Assembly: GCF_018531375.1 (NCBI RefSeq)
Contig: NZ_JAHBOH010000001.1
Location: 1,302,001-1,366,000 of the forward strand
Length of the DNA: 64,000 nucleotides
Source: Cellulomonas fulva
GTDB lineage: Bacteria; Actinomycetota; Actinomycetes; Actinomycetales; Cellulomonadaceae
Reading direction: 5' to 3'
Positions 1 through 8,331 of this stretch are shown in pieces. Position 1 is the stretch's first letter. The number at the start of each line of letters is the position of its first letter. The translations under genes were made by a program, and so were the position numbers. The notes beneath the pieces are model-generated. The model was not told the DNA's origin. It was given only the letters and a program-made list of their open reading frames with translations, and did no database searches.

Positions 1-250
1 GGCGCCCGACGACCGGCGGCGGCGACGCGCACGTTGCGCCGGCGGGAGTGCCCGCTCAGCCCACCAGACGCGCGGCGCCGGAGCACCGCGCGAATCGATT
101 CACCGCGTCTCGGCCCCGTCTCAGCTCGACGTCAGCCCGACCCGAGGCCACGCGTCTCCGGGACCTCGCCGGGGAGCGGGCTGGCGACCGTTCCCGGCGT
201 GCGGCAGGCTCGGGACGACAGTCGGACGGACCACTCGAGAGGACCCCCTC
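1..250. other. Leading intergenic region
   Basis: I see no convincing gene here; the open frames on both strands are shadows continuing into the downstream gene. The only structured element is a perfect 10-base palindrome GAATCGATTC at 92-101. Extended to 91-102 it reads CGAATCGATTCA, matching the rhamnose-locus operator core TGAAACGATTCA at 10 of 12 positions. A gene reading leftwards out of the window may use it. Confidence 0.5.
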
Positions 251-661
251 ATGCCGAAGCCGCCGCTCCCCGTCGAGGTGGTCGCCCTCCTCGCGAAGCC
301 CAACCCCGCGGTGATGGCGACCCTCCACCCGGACGGCCATCCTGTGACGGTGGCGACCTGGTACCTCCTCGAGGACGACGGGCGCGTGCTGCTCAACCTC
401 GACGCCGGTCGCGCGCGGCTCGAGCACCTGCGCACGGACCCGCGCGTCTCCCTGACCGCGCTCGCCGAGGGCGACTGGTACACCCACGTCAGCGTCCAGG
501 GCCGGGTGGTCGAGATCCACGACGACGTCGACCTCGTCGACATCGACCGCCTGTCCCGCCACTACGGGGGCCAGCCCTACGCGGTGCGGGACCGGGCCCG
601 CGTGAGCGTGCACGTCGAGATCGACCACTGGCACGGCTGGGGAGCGGCCAAGCAGGACTGA
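251..661 (+). CDS. PPOX-class (pyridoxamine oxidase-like) flavin/F420 oxidoreductase
   Basis: A 136-residue split-barrel protein of the PPOX family, which binds FMN or the deazaflavin F420 and usually reduces small substrates in the cytoplasm. The opening LAKPNPAVMATLHPDGHPV followed by TWYLLEDDGRVLLNLD is the typical first half of the barrel, and the length is normal for single-domain members. The ATG at 251 has a purine-rich GAGAGGA about eight bases upstream. It stands alone, ending a few bases before the convergent kinase-like gene. Substrate and cofactor cannot be read from sequence; F420 is likely only because it is common in actinobacteria. Confidence 0.8.
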   Translation: MPKPPLPVEVVALLAKPNPAVMATLHPDGHPVTVATWYLLEDDGRVLLNLDAGRARLEHLRTDPRVSLTALAEGDWYTHVSVQGRVVEIHDDVDLVDIDRLSRHYGGQPYAVRDRARVSVHVEIDHWHGWGAAKQD

Positions 662-664
662 GGG

Positions 665-1162
665 CTAGGGCGCGGCGCCGCTGAGGCGCAGGATCTCGTC
701 GACCACGCGCTCGACCGGGACGGTGGCGTCGATCGGCACGCCGGTCGGGACGGTCTCCTTCGTCCGGTGCCACCGGGTGAGCAGCGCCCGGTCGGTCGGG
801 ATCCCGTCGCGCCACTCGTCGTCCGGTCGCGCATCCAGGCGCCGCAGCAGCGTCGTGAGGTCGACCTCGAGGACGAAGACCGTGTCGAACCCGTCGACGA
901 ACACGGGGAGGTTCCGCGAGCCGCCGCAGAAGAACGTGTCGTCGTGGCTCCGGTCCGCGAGCAGCGCGTGGACCTTCGCGACGTCCCAGACGTGGTCGTC
1001 GCGGCCGCTCGTCGCGAACGGCTCACCCGTGCGTGCGTCGCCCGCGTACGCGAGCTCGCGGTCGCCGTGGACCACGTGGAAGCCGCGACGGGTGAGCTCG
1101 TCGGCCACCGTCGTCTTGCCCGTGCCCGACAGGCCCTCGACGAGGTGGTTGCGGCGGCCCAC
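665..1162 (-). CDS. Small P-loop kinase-like ATPase
   Basis: A 165-residue P-loop protein resembling adenylate or shikimate kinase-type phosphotransferases. The Walker A motif GLSGTGKTT lies at residues 10-18, and the acidic stretch FVLEVDLTTLLRRLDAR in the middle may carry the Walker B strand. The length fits a single kinase core with no extra domain. It starts with GTG, without an obvious Shine-Dalgarno sequence, 24 bases after the SRPBCC gene on the same strand, so it may be the last gene of that operon. The substrate is unknown. Confidence 0.7.
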   Translation of the reverse strand: MGRRNHLVEGLSGTGKTTVADELTRRGFHVVHGDRELAYAGDARTGEPFATSGRDDHVWDVAKVHALLADRSHDDTFFCGGSRNLPVFVDGFDTVFVLEVDLTTLLRRLDARPDDEWRDGIPTDRALLTRWHRTKETVPTGVPIDATVPVERVVDEILRLSGAAP

Positions 1163-1186
1163 CCGCAGGACGGTAGCGCGCGCGTG

Positions 1187-1975
1187 TCAGGCGCGCGCGA
1201 CCACCGCCTCGAGCCACGACTGCCACGCCGGCTCCTCGCGCCGCACGTAGTCGGCCGCGTCGGCGGCGAACAGGGAGGTCCGCACGATCACGAGGGCGTC
1301 GTCCTCGCCGGGCCACACGCCGACGCTGAGCAGCCCGGGTACCGGCGCGCTGAGCCGCACGACCGCGTGCCGCTTGCCGACCCGCTCGACGGTCCCGGTC
1401 GCACCGTTGAGCTCGACAGCCGCGCCCTCGCCGGTCAGCCCGAGCTCGGTGCGCAGCGTCGTCCAGAGCTGCTGCTCGTCGCCCGGACGGGCGGCGTCGA
1501 GGTCCATGCGCGTGGCGGTCTGGCCGGGGAAGTGCTGGAGGTAGGCGCGCAGGGTGTCGAATGACGGGATCCAGCCGGGTCCCAGCGTGTCCCACCACTC
1601 CTGCTCCCAGTCGGCGCCGACGCCGAAGCCGCTGCTGGTGACCCGGACGACGCAGGTGCCGCCCGACGTCGCCTCGACGAGGAACTCGGACGTCAGCGGG
1701 CTCAGCTCGGCGGGGTCCTTGCCCATGAGGGCGGCCCAGTCCTCCTGGTACTCGAGGCGCCGGGGCGGGTCCCAACCGGTGACCTGGCCGTCCGATCCCA
1801 TCTCCGGGCCCATCGCGAAGTGGAGCGAGCCGCCCTCGCGCTCGTCGAGCTCGGTGGGCAGGAACCACGCGCTCATGCCCGTGGCCGTGGCGATCGCCGC
1901 CCACACCTGCTCCGGTGTGCCGGGGACCTCGACGCTGAACTCCAGGCGGTACGGGACGTCGGTGCTCGTGCTCAT
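1187..1975 (-). CDS. SRPBCC (AHSA1-type) domain protein
   Basis: A 262-residue protein with an N-terminal START/Bet v1-like SRPBCC fold: VEVPGTPEQVWAAIATATGMSAWFLP at about 13-38 is the typical AHSA1 opening, followed by the GW-DPPRRLEY strand. Such proteins bind hydrophobic ligands, and the exact role is rarely known. Residues beyond about 150 look like a second, shorter SRPBCC-like half. Its ATG overlaps the stop of the upstream ArsR-type regulator by four bases (ATGA). ArsR-AHSA1 pairs are a recurrent actinobacterial arrangement in which the regulator controls the lipid-binding-like protein. Confidence 0.75.
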   Translation of the reverse strand: MSTSTDVPYRLEFSVEVPGTPEQVWAAIATATGMSAWFLPTELDEREGGSLHFAMGPEMGSDGQVTGWDPPRRLEYQEDWAALMGKDPAELSPLTSEFLVEATSGGTCVVRVTSSGFGVGADWEQEWWDTLGPGWIPSFDTLRAYLQHFPGQTATRMDLDAARPGDEQQLWTTLRTELGLTGEGAAVELNGATGTVERVGKRHAVVRLSAPVPGLLSVGVWPGEDDALVIVRTSLFAADAADYVRREEPAWQSWLEAVVARA

Positions 1976-2550
1976 GACTCCTCCTCGGGTACGGGGTGGG
2001 CGGCGACGACGAGCCGGTGGGGCCGCCCGTCGTCGTGGTGGTAGCGCGCGGCCAGGTCGAGCACCGCGGCCGTGAGGTCCTCGGCGAAGGCCGCGCGGTC
2101 GGCGGCCGACCGGAAGCCGATCGTCGTGTCGACCGTCAGCGTGGGCAGCCGACCGCCCGACGAGCCGGCCCGTCGCGCCAGGGTGCCGACCTCGCGGACC
2201 AGCCGCCCGGCGAGCGCGAGCAGGTACCCGGCCGAGAGGTGGTCGGGGTTCGTGGACGGGTCGGCGGCGGACGGGCTGACGGCTGCCGGTGAGACGACGT
2301 AGGCGTGGGCCGACGCCTGCAGCACGCGCTCGGTGATCCCGCCGTGGCGGCGCTCGTCGGCCAGCTCCACCAGTCCGTGCGCCTCGAGCGAGCGGAGGTG
2401 GTAGTTGACCTTCTGGCGTGCCATGCCGACGCGCGCGGCGAGGCCGGCGGCCGACGCGGGCGCCCGCAGCTCACCGAGCAGCCGGGCGCGGACGGGGTCC
2501 AGCGCGGCCGCCGCTGCGCCCGGGCTCTCGATGACCTCGACGTCCTGCAC
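1972..2550 (-). CDS. ArsR-type winged-helix transcriptional regulator
   Basis: About 192 residues with an N-terminal winged helix: DPVRARLLGELRAPASAAGLAARVGMARQKVNYHLRSLEAHGLVEL is a helix-turn-helix whose recognition helix is ARQKVNYHLRSL. No cysteine metal site is present, so it is not an arsenic sensor. I chose GTG at 2550, because AAGGAG lies 12 bases upstream and the upstream extension runs through the palindrome at 2567-2586. That start is moderately certain. It is translationally coupled to the SRPBCC gene and probably represses its own operon through that palindrome. Confidence 0.75.
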   Translation of the reverse strand: MQDVEVIESPGAAAAALDPVRARLLGELRAPASAAGLAARVGMARQKVNYHLRSLEAHGLVELADERRHGGITERVLQASAHAYVVSPAAVSPSAADPSTNPDHLSAGYLLALAGRLVREVGTLARRAGSSGGRLPTLTVDTTIGFRSAADRAAFAEDLTAAVLDLAARYHHDDGRPHRLVVAAHPVPEEES

Positions 2551-2566
2551 CCGTCCACCGTGCTCC

Positions 2567-2586
2567 TTGACAAACAATATTGTCAA
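2567..2586. promoter_or_regulatory. Palindromic operator of the ArsR-type/SRPBCC operon
   Basis: TTGACAAACAATATTGTCAA: 7-base arms TTGACAA and TTGTCAA around a 6-base spacer. It is strikingly AT-rich for this chromosome, lies just upstream of the regulator start and abuts its ribosome-binding site. It also faces the GNAT gene at 2645, so both directions could be controlled. Autorepression is an inference. Confidence 0.7.
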
Positions 2587-2644
2587 GCGCTGCCGCGCGG
2601 AAGGGTCGGGGCACGCGGAACGGCGCGTCAGGCATGCTGGCGGC

Positions 2645-3217
2645 GTGGACCCGTACCTCGAGACCGCCCGTGTGGCACTCCGTCCGTTCGGTGCCGACGA
2701 CGCGGACCTGCTGATCGAGCTCGACAGCGATCCCGCGGTCATGCGGTACCTGTCGGGCGGCGAGCCGACCGCCGCCCAGGACGTGCGCGAGCGCGTCCTG
2801 CCGAGCGTCCTCGCCGGGTACGACCGCTGGGCCGGGGCGTTCGGGCTGTTCGCCGGCTACGAGACGGCCGGCGGCGCGTTCGTCGGGTGGTTCTGCCTGC
2901 GGCCGGAGCGCGAGGGGCCGCTCGACGAGGTCGAGCTCGGCTACCGACTGCGCCGCTCGGCGTGGGGCAGGGGCTATGCGACCGAGGTCTCGTCGGCGCT
3001 GGTGGTGAAGGCCTTCACGGACCTCGGCGTGCGCACGGTCTGGGGCGCGACGATGGCGCTGAACCGCGCGTCGCAGCACGTGATGGAGAAGGTCGGGATG
3101 ACGGTCACGCACCACCTGGAGACGCCCGAGGACATGCTGGGGGCCGAGGGTGCGGAGCTCGGCGGCTACCGGTACGCGATCACGCGGGAGCAGTGGGAGC
3201 GGTCGCGGACCTCCTAG
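2645..3217 (+). CDS. GNAT family N-acetyltransferase (RimJ/RimL type)
   Basis: A 190-residue acetyltransferase that begins LETARVALRPFGADDADLLIEL, the classical opening of RimJ/RimL-like GNAT enzymes. The acetyl-CoA binding region ELGYRLRRSAWGRGYATE lies near residues 97-114, and the NRASQHVMEKVGM motif near 140 is typical. These enzymes acetylate N-termini or small amines; the target here is unknown. The start is GTG at 2645, close to the AT-rich operator of the divergent regulator. The stop overlaps the convergent arsR by four bases. Confidence 0.8.
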   Translation: MDPYLETARVALRPFGADDADLLIELDSDPAVMRYLSGGEPTAAQDVRERVLPSVLAGYDRWAGAFGLFAGYETAGGAFVGWFCLRPEREGPLDEVELGYRLRRSAWGRGYATEVSSALVVKAFTDLGVRTVWGATMALNRASQHVMEKVGMTVTHHLETPEDMLGAEGAELGGYRYAITREQWERSRTS

Positions 3218-3597
3218 CGCAGCGCGTCCTGCAGGCGGTGGGCCACGTGCTCCAGCGCGTCCGGGACGAGGGAGAAGTACGCCCACCGCCCGCGCTGCTC
3301 GCGGCTGAGCAGACCGGCGTCGACGAGCACCTTGAGATGGTGCGACACGGTGGGCTGGGAGAGCCCGACGGGCTCGGTGAGGTCGCACACGCAGGCCCCG
3401 TCGTCGCCGGCGGCCGCGACGATCGAGAGCAGCTGCACCCGGGTGGGGTCGCTGAGCGCCTTGAACACGCGGGCGAGCTCGCGCGCGGCGTCGGGCTCGG
3501 CCGCGGGCCGCGGGGGCGGGGTGCAGCACGTGCCGGTCGCCACCCCGGCGACGAGGGGCGAGGGCGTCGCGGTCATGCGCGACATCTTGCCACGCAT
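3214..3597 (-). CDS. arsR: ArsR arsenical-responsive repressor
   Basis: A 127-residue ArsR/SmtB repressor. It has the diagnostic ACVCDL motif (Cys69, Cys71) just before the recognition helix LSQPTVSHHLKVL, the site where As(III) or Sb(III) releases classical ArsR from DNA. A second cysteine pair (Cys24-Cys25) near the N-terminus recalls the alternative site of Corynebacterium ArsR proteins. Starts at 3597, 3585 or 3576 are possible. None has a good Shine-Dalgarno; a CATGAT hexamer five bases before 3597 would fit a leaderless message. It faces the flavoprotein gene across ATCGA-N6-TCGAT operators and probably represses both. Confidence 0.88.
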   Translation of the reverse strand: MRGKMSRMTATPSPLVAGVATGTCCTPPPRPAAEPDAARELARVFKALSDPTRVQLLSIVAAAGDDGACVCDLTEPVGLSQPTVSHHLKVLVDAGLLSREQRGRWAYFSLVPDALEHVAHRLQDALR

Positions 3598-3646
3598 CGA
3601 CGATCATGGATATGTTGCCGCCACGCACCCATCGACGTACTTCGAT
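3596..3646. promoter_or_regulatory. ArsR operators between arsR and the flavoprotein gene
   Basis: ATCGACGTACTTCGAT at 3631-3646 has arms ATCGA and TCGAT around six bases. A weaker copy, ATCGACGATCATGGAT, covers 3596-3611 and overlaps the arsR start. The perfect version of the same motif precedes the arsR-arsC fusion at 7131-7148, which makes a shared arsenical regulon likely. Confidence 0.7.
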
Positions 3647-3658
3647 ACGAGGAGAGCC

Positions 3659-5082
<1,424 letters not shown>

Positions 5083-5086
<4 letters not shown>

Positions 5087-5589
5087 CCGTGGAGCTGCGC
5101 GCCGCGACCACGGCGGACGTCGGAGGCATCGCCCGCATCTACGACCACTACGTGTCCACGTCGACCGCCACGTTCGAGCTCGACCCGCCGGGGGAGCGCG
5201 TGTGGGTGGACAAGGTCGACGTCGTGACAGCCGCCGGCTGGCCCTTCCACGTCGCGGTCCTGGAGGGCGAGGTCGCCGGCTTCGCCTACGTCGGTCCGTG
5301 GCGGCCGCGGGCTGCGTACGCGCACACCGTGGAGGACACCATCTACCTCGACCCGGCCGCGACCGGTCGCGGCATCGGCACCCGGCTGCTCGCGGCGGTC
5401 CTGGACGACGCCGCGGCGGCCGGCGCACGGGAGGTCATCGCGGTGGTCGCCGACGGGGACACCGCCGCGTCGCTCGCGCTGCACCGGCGGGCGGGCTTCA
5501 GCCCGGCCGGCCGGCTGGAGCGTGTGGGGCGCAAGTTCGACCGGTGGCTGGGCACGTCCCTGCTCCAGAAGTCGCTGCCCGGCGCGTGA
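5083..5589 (+). CDS. ArsN1/phosphinothricin-type N-acetyltransferase
   Basis: A 168-residue GNAT enzyme of the phosphinothricin acetyltransferase family: IARIYDHYVSTSTATFELDPP at the start, ATGRGIGTRLLAAVLDDA near residues 88-105 for acetyl-CoA, and ALHRRAGFSPAGRLERVGRKFDRW near the end. Members encoded in ars operons (ArsN1) acetylate the arsenic antibiotic arsinothricin and its glufosinate analogue, removing toxicity. The GTG start overlaps the flavoprotein stop (GTGA), so the two are co-translated from the ArsR-controlled promoter. The context favours ArsN1 over a generic phosphinothricin enzyme, but substrate preference cannot be decided from sequence. Confidence 0.8.
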
Positions 5590-5602
5590 GCGGACGCAGG
5601 CG

Positions 5603-5636
5603 CGGACGTCACGGCGTCCGGGCCCGCGTCGCGGGC
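5603..5636. terminator. Paired hairpins between convergent ars operons
   Basis: Two adjacent short hairpins: CGGACG/CGTCCG (5603-5620) and GCCCGC/GCGGGC with a 3-base loop (5622-5636). They lie between the converging arsN-like and arsC stops and have no U tract. They probably end transcription from both sides. Confidence 0.45.
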
Positions 5637-5640
5637 GAGG

Positions 5641-6069
5641 TCAGGCGTGGACCGGCGGCACCCCGAGCTCGGTGAGCAGCGTGAGGACGCGCCCGCGGAT
5701 CTCGTCGCGGATCGGGCGCACCGCGTCGATGCCCTGCCCGGCCGGGTCGTCGAGCTTCCAGTCCTCGTACCGCTTGCCGGGGTAGAACGGGCACGCGTCG
5801 CCGCAGCCCATCGTGACCACGACGTCGGAGGCCTGGACGGCCTCGGTGGTCAGGACCTTGGGCTTCTCCGCTCGGATGTCGACGCCCTCCTCGAGCATCG
5901 CCTCGACCGCGACGGGGTTGATCTGCTCGGCGGGCACCGAACCGGCCGAGCGGACCTCGACGCGCCCGCCGGACAGGTGCCGCAGCCACCCAGCGGCCAT
6001 CTGGGACCGGCCGGCGTTGTGGACGCACACGAACAGCACGGTGGGCCTGGTGGCGGCGGGTTCGGTCAT
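5641..6069 (-). CDS. arsC: ArsC arsenate reductase, LMW phosphatase fold
   Basis: A 142-residue arsenate reductase of the low-molecular-weight tyrosine phosphatase fold. VLFVCVHNAGRSQMAAGWL (about residues 11-29) holds the CX5R anion loop with its nucleophilic cysteine. VVVTMGCGDACPFYPGKRYEDWKLDDP near 86-112 is the ArsC signature with two further cysteines, as in thioredoxin- or mycoredoxin-coupled actinobacterial enzymes. It reduces arsenate to arsenite in the cytoplasm. Its ATG overlaps the stop of the arsR-arsC fusion (ATGA), so the two are one operon. An arsenite exporter would be expected but is not in the window. Confidence 0.92.
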   Translation of the reverse strand: MTEPAATRPTVLFVCVHNAGRSQMAAGWLRHLSGGRVEVRSAGSVPAEQINPVAVEAMLEEGVDIRAEKPKVLTTEAVQASDVVVTMGCGDACPFYPGKRYEDWKLDDPAGQGIDAVRPIRDEIRGRVLTLLTELGVPPVHA

Positions 6070-7139
6070 CGGGAGCTCTCCTCGGGTCGGTCGGTGGTGG
6101 ACGGCAGCAGGTCGGTGAGCAGGGCGCGCACGCGGGCGTCGATGTCGTCGCGGATCGCGGCGGCGCCCTCGGGGGAGGCGAGGGCGGGGTCGCCGACGAC
6201 CCAGTCCTCGTACCGCTTGCCCGGCAGCACCGGGCAGGTGTCCCCGCAGCCCATCGTGACGACGACGTCGGCCGCGCGGACTGCGTCGTCGGTCAGGGGC
6301 TTGGGGAAGGCCTCGTCGGCGTCGGCGCCGAGCTCGGCGAGCAGCGCTCGGACGGTCGCGTGCACGGCGCCGGCGGGCGCGGACCCGGCCGACCGTGCGA
6401 CGACGGCGTCGCCGGCGTGGTGCCGTACCAGCGCGGCGGCGAGCTGGGACCGGCCGGCGTTGGCGACACAGACGAACAGGACCTGCGGGACGCGAGCGTC
6501 CGACTCCGTTGCTCGCATGACGTCGGCGAGCCGTTGGGCGGCGAACCGTTGCGCGGTCGGCACCAGGTGCGCGGTGACCCCGGCGCCGCGGGCGAGCGCC
6601 GCGTACGACTCGCGCACGGTGCTCAGCACCAGGTCCGGTGCCAGGTCCGGGAACCGGGCCGCGAGCTCGTCGGCCACCCGGGTCAGGGTGGCGTCGACGT
6701 CCTCGAGCCCGGTCAGCGGGTCCGCCCGGTGGTGCGTGACGTCCAGGGCGGCGGGGGCGAAGGAGTCCAGCAGCGCGGTGACCGCGCCGCGCACGTCGGG
6801 AGCGACGCGGTACCAGACCCAGGTGCCGCGCCGCTCGGAGGCCAGCACGCCGACGTCTTTGAGGACCTTGAGGTGGTGGGACACCGTCGGCTGGGAGACG
6901 TCGGCGACGGTCGCGATGTCGCAGACGCACGCCTCGCCGGTCGAGCTGGTGGTGATGAACGAGAGCATCCGCAGCCGCAGCGGGTCGGCCAGGGCCTTGA
7001 GCACGGCCGCGACCTCGACCGCCGCCCGCGCCCCTATGGCGCGGGCCTCGGGCGAGGGAGCGCAGTCGGGGCCGGAGTGTGCGTCGGCACGGCCGGCGGG
7101 TACCGACGGGCGCGGCGGAGCCCCGCTCTGTATCGACAC
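6066..7139 (-). CDS. ArsR-ArsC fusion: arsenical regulator joined to arsenate reductase-like domain
   Basis: A 357-residue fusion. Residues about 36-120 are an ArsR winged helix with the ACVCDI cysteine pair and VSQPTVSHHLKVLKD recognition helix. Residues about 135-210 form a helical linker with THHRADPLTGLEDVDATLTRV. Residues about 215-345 are an LMW-phosphatase ArsC domain with VLFVCVANAGRSQLAAALV and VVVTMGCGDTCPVLPGKRYEDW. Both halves keep their key cysteines, so one protein may sense arsenite and also reduce arsenate. The GTG start at 7139 lies inside the operator at 7131-7148, which suggests a leaderless message beginning within the repressor site. The fusion is continuous in one frame. 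Confidence 0.9.
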   Translation of the reverse strand: MSIQSGAPPRPSVPAGRADAHSGPDCAPSPEARAIGARAAVEVAAVLKALADPLRLRMLSFITTSSTGEACVCDIATVADVSQPTVSHHLKVLKDVGVLASERRGTWVWYRVAPDVRGAVTALLDSFAPAALDVTHHRADPLTGLEDVDATLTRVADELAARFPDLAPDLVLSTVRESYAALARGAGVTAHLVPTAQRFAAQRLADVMRATESDARVPQVLFVCVANAGRSQLAAALVRHHAGDAVVARSAGSAPAGAVHATVRALLAELGADADEAFPKPLTDDAVRAADVVVTMGCGDTCPVLPGKRYEDWVVGDPALASPEGAAAIRDDIDARVRALLTDLLPSTTDRPEESSR

Positions 7140-7148
7140 GCGTCGATA
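7131..7148. promoter_or_regulatory. Perfect ArsR operator upstream of the arsR-arsC fusion
   Basis: TATCGACACGCGTCGATA: perfect 7-base arms TATCGAC and GTCGATA with a 4-base centre. On the minus strand a CAATAT hexamer sits six bases before the GTG start, so the operator covers the end of the promoter and the start codon itself. It shares ATCGA-N6-TCGAT with the arsR intergenic site. Confidence 0.75.
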
Positions 7149-7218
7149 TTGACAGACGCCAGCCCCAGGCGGGCCCCGTCACGGTGAACGTGAGGTGAAC
7201 AGTGCCGCCGGCCGGGAG

Positions 7219-7785
7219 TCAGGTCGCGCTGCGAACGGCGTAGCGCACGTGGACCACGCCGTTGCGGAACCGTCGGTGGTCCAGGAGCTGCAGGTCCAGC
7301 CGCAGGTCGCGCGGGAGCGCCGGCTTGCCGCCGCCCACCGTCACGGGGCACAGGAGCAGCACGCACTCGTCGACGAGCCCGTGCCGGAACGCCTCGGCCG
7401 CCAGGGTCGCGCCGCCGATGCTCAGGTCCGTGGCGGACGCCTCCTTGAGCCGGCGCACCTCGTCGGGATCGAACCGCCGCTCGATCCGGGTGCGGGCCGT
7501 GGACGCCGCCGCGAGCGTGCTCGAGTAGACGACCTTCTCGGCGTCGCGCCAGATCCCCGCGTACTCGCGGACGACCTCCGGCTCGTCGGCAAGCCAGTCG
7601 TCGTCCTCCCAGACGCGCATCGTCTCGTACATCCGACGGCCGTACAGCGACGTGCCGACCTGGCGCTCGTGCTCGTTCCAGAACGCGTGCACCTCCTCGT
7701 CCGGCACCGACCAGTCGAAGGCGCCGGAGCTGTCCTCGAGGTAGCCGTCGAGCGACGTGTTGGCTGCGTAGACCAGCTTGCCCAT
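7219..7785 (-). CDS. Dihydrofolate reductase-fold (RibD C-terminal-like) protein
   Basis: A 188-residue member of the large DHFR/RibD-like family. MGKLVYAANTSLDGYLEDSSGAFDW is the standard opening, with LYGRRMYETM near residue 50 and DLSIGGATLAAEAFRHGLVDECVLLLCPVTVGGGKPAL in the second half for NADP(H) binding. These stand-alone proteins are reductases of unknown substrate, distinct from true folate enzymes. The ATG at 7785 was chosen because the conserved motif begins immediately; the open frame upstream is noise. It is read away from the YCII gene, and the two share a 204-base intergenic region. Confidence 0.82.
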   Translation of the reverse strand: MGKLVYAANTSLDGYLEDSSGAFDWSVPDEEVHAFWNEHERQVGTSLYGRRMYETMRVWEDDDWLADEPEVVREYAGIWRDAEKVVYSSTLAAASTARTRIERRFDPDEVRRLKEASATDLSIGGATLAAEAFRHGLVDECVLLLCPVTVGGGKPALPRDLRLDLQLLDHRRFRNGVVHVRYAVRSAT

Positions 7786-7989
7786 GGGTGCCTCCGGCGG
7801 GACGGGCCCCCAGGGTCCCAGCGGGCGCCGGCGCCGACAAGGGCGTGGCGAGCCCCGGTGGACGACGGGCCCGCGACCGGGGAGCGTGGCCACGAGCGGG
7901 CGACGCTCGAGCCGGGCTGTCGATTCCGGGGCGGCTCGTCCGTCATCGTGGCGACGGGCTGCACAGGGCGGCCGCACAGGAGGAGTGAC

Positions 7990-8331
7990 ATGACCCGGTA
8001 CGCGATCTACTTCCACCAGCAGTGGGTCGGCGACCACTCTGCCGAGTGGTTCCGGTCCCGCGTCGAGCCGAGCACCGCGGTGGTCCGCGACATGGAGGCG
8101 GCCGGCGTCCTCGTCTTCGCCGGTGGGCTCGAGGAGGACCTCGCCGACGCGTTCAGCGTCGACGCGACCAGCGGCACCGTGTCGATCACGGACGGTCCCT
8201 ACACCGAGAGCACCGAGTACCTGGGCGGGATCACCGTGATCGACGTACCCGACCTGGAGACGGCCAAGATGTGGGCGGCCCGGGTCGCCGAGGGGTGCGG
8301 CTGGCCGCAGGAGGTCCGGGTCATCGTGTAG
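7990..8331 (+). CDS. YCII/DGPF-family protein
   Basis: A 113-residue YCII-related protein. It has the compact alpha-beta fold with WVGDHSAEWFRSR near the start, the family motif DGPYTESTEYLGGITVIDVPDLETA near residues 72-96, and a C-terminal CGWPQEVRVIV strand. Family members are small cytoplasmic proteins, often next to ECF sigma factors, with mostly unknown roles; no sigma factor is adjacent here. The ATG at 7990 is preceded by GGAGGAG at good spacing. The stop overlaps the convergent MFS gene by 11 bases. Confidence 0.82.
   Translation: MTRYAIYFHQQWVGDHSAEWFRSRVEPSTAVVRDMEAAGVLVFAGGLEEDLADAFSVDATSGTVSITDGPYTESTEYLGGITVIDVPDLETAKMWAARVAEGCGWPQEVRVIV

Noticed and set aside
6066-7139. ArsR-ArsC fusion as an assembly or frameshift artefact
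   Set aside because: One uninterrupted frame spans both domains with a conserved-looking helical linker, and a separate intact arsC follows in the operon.
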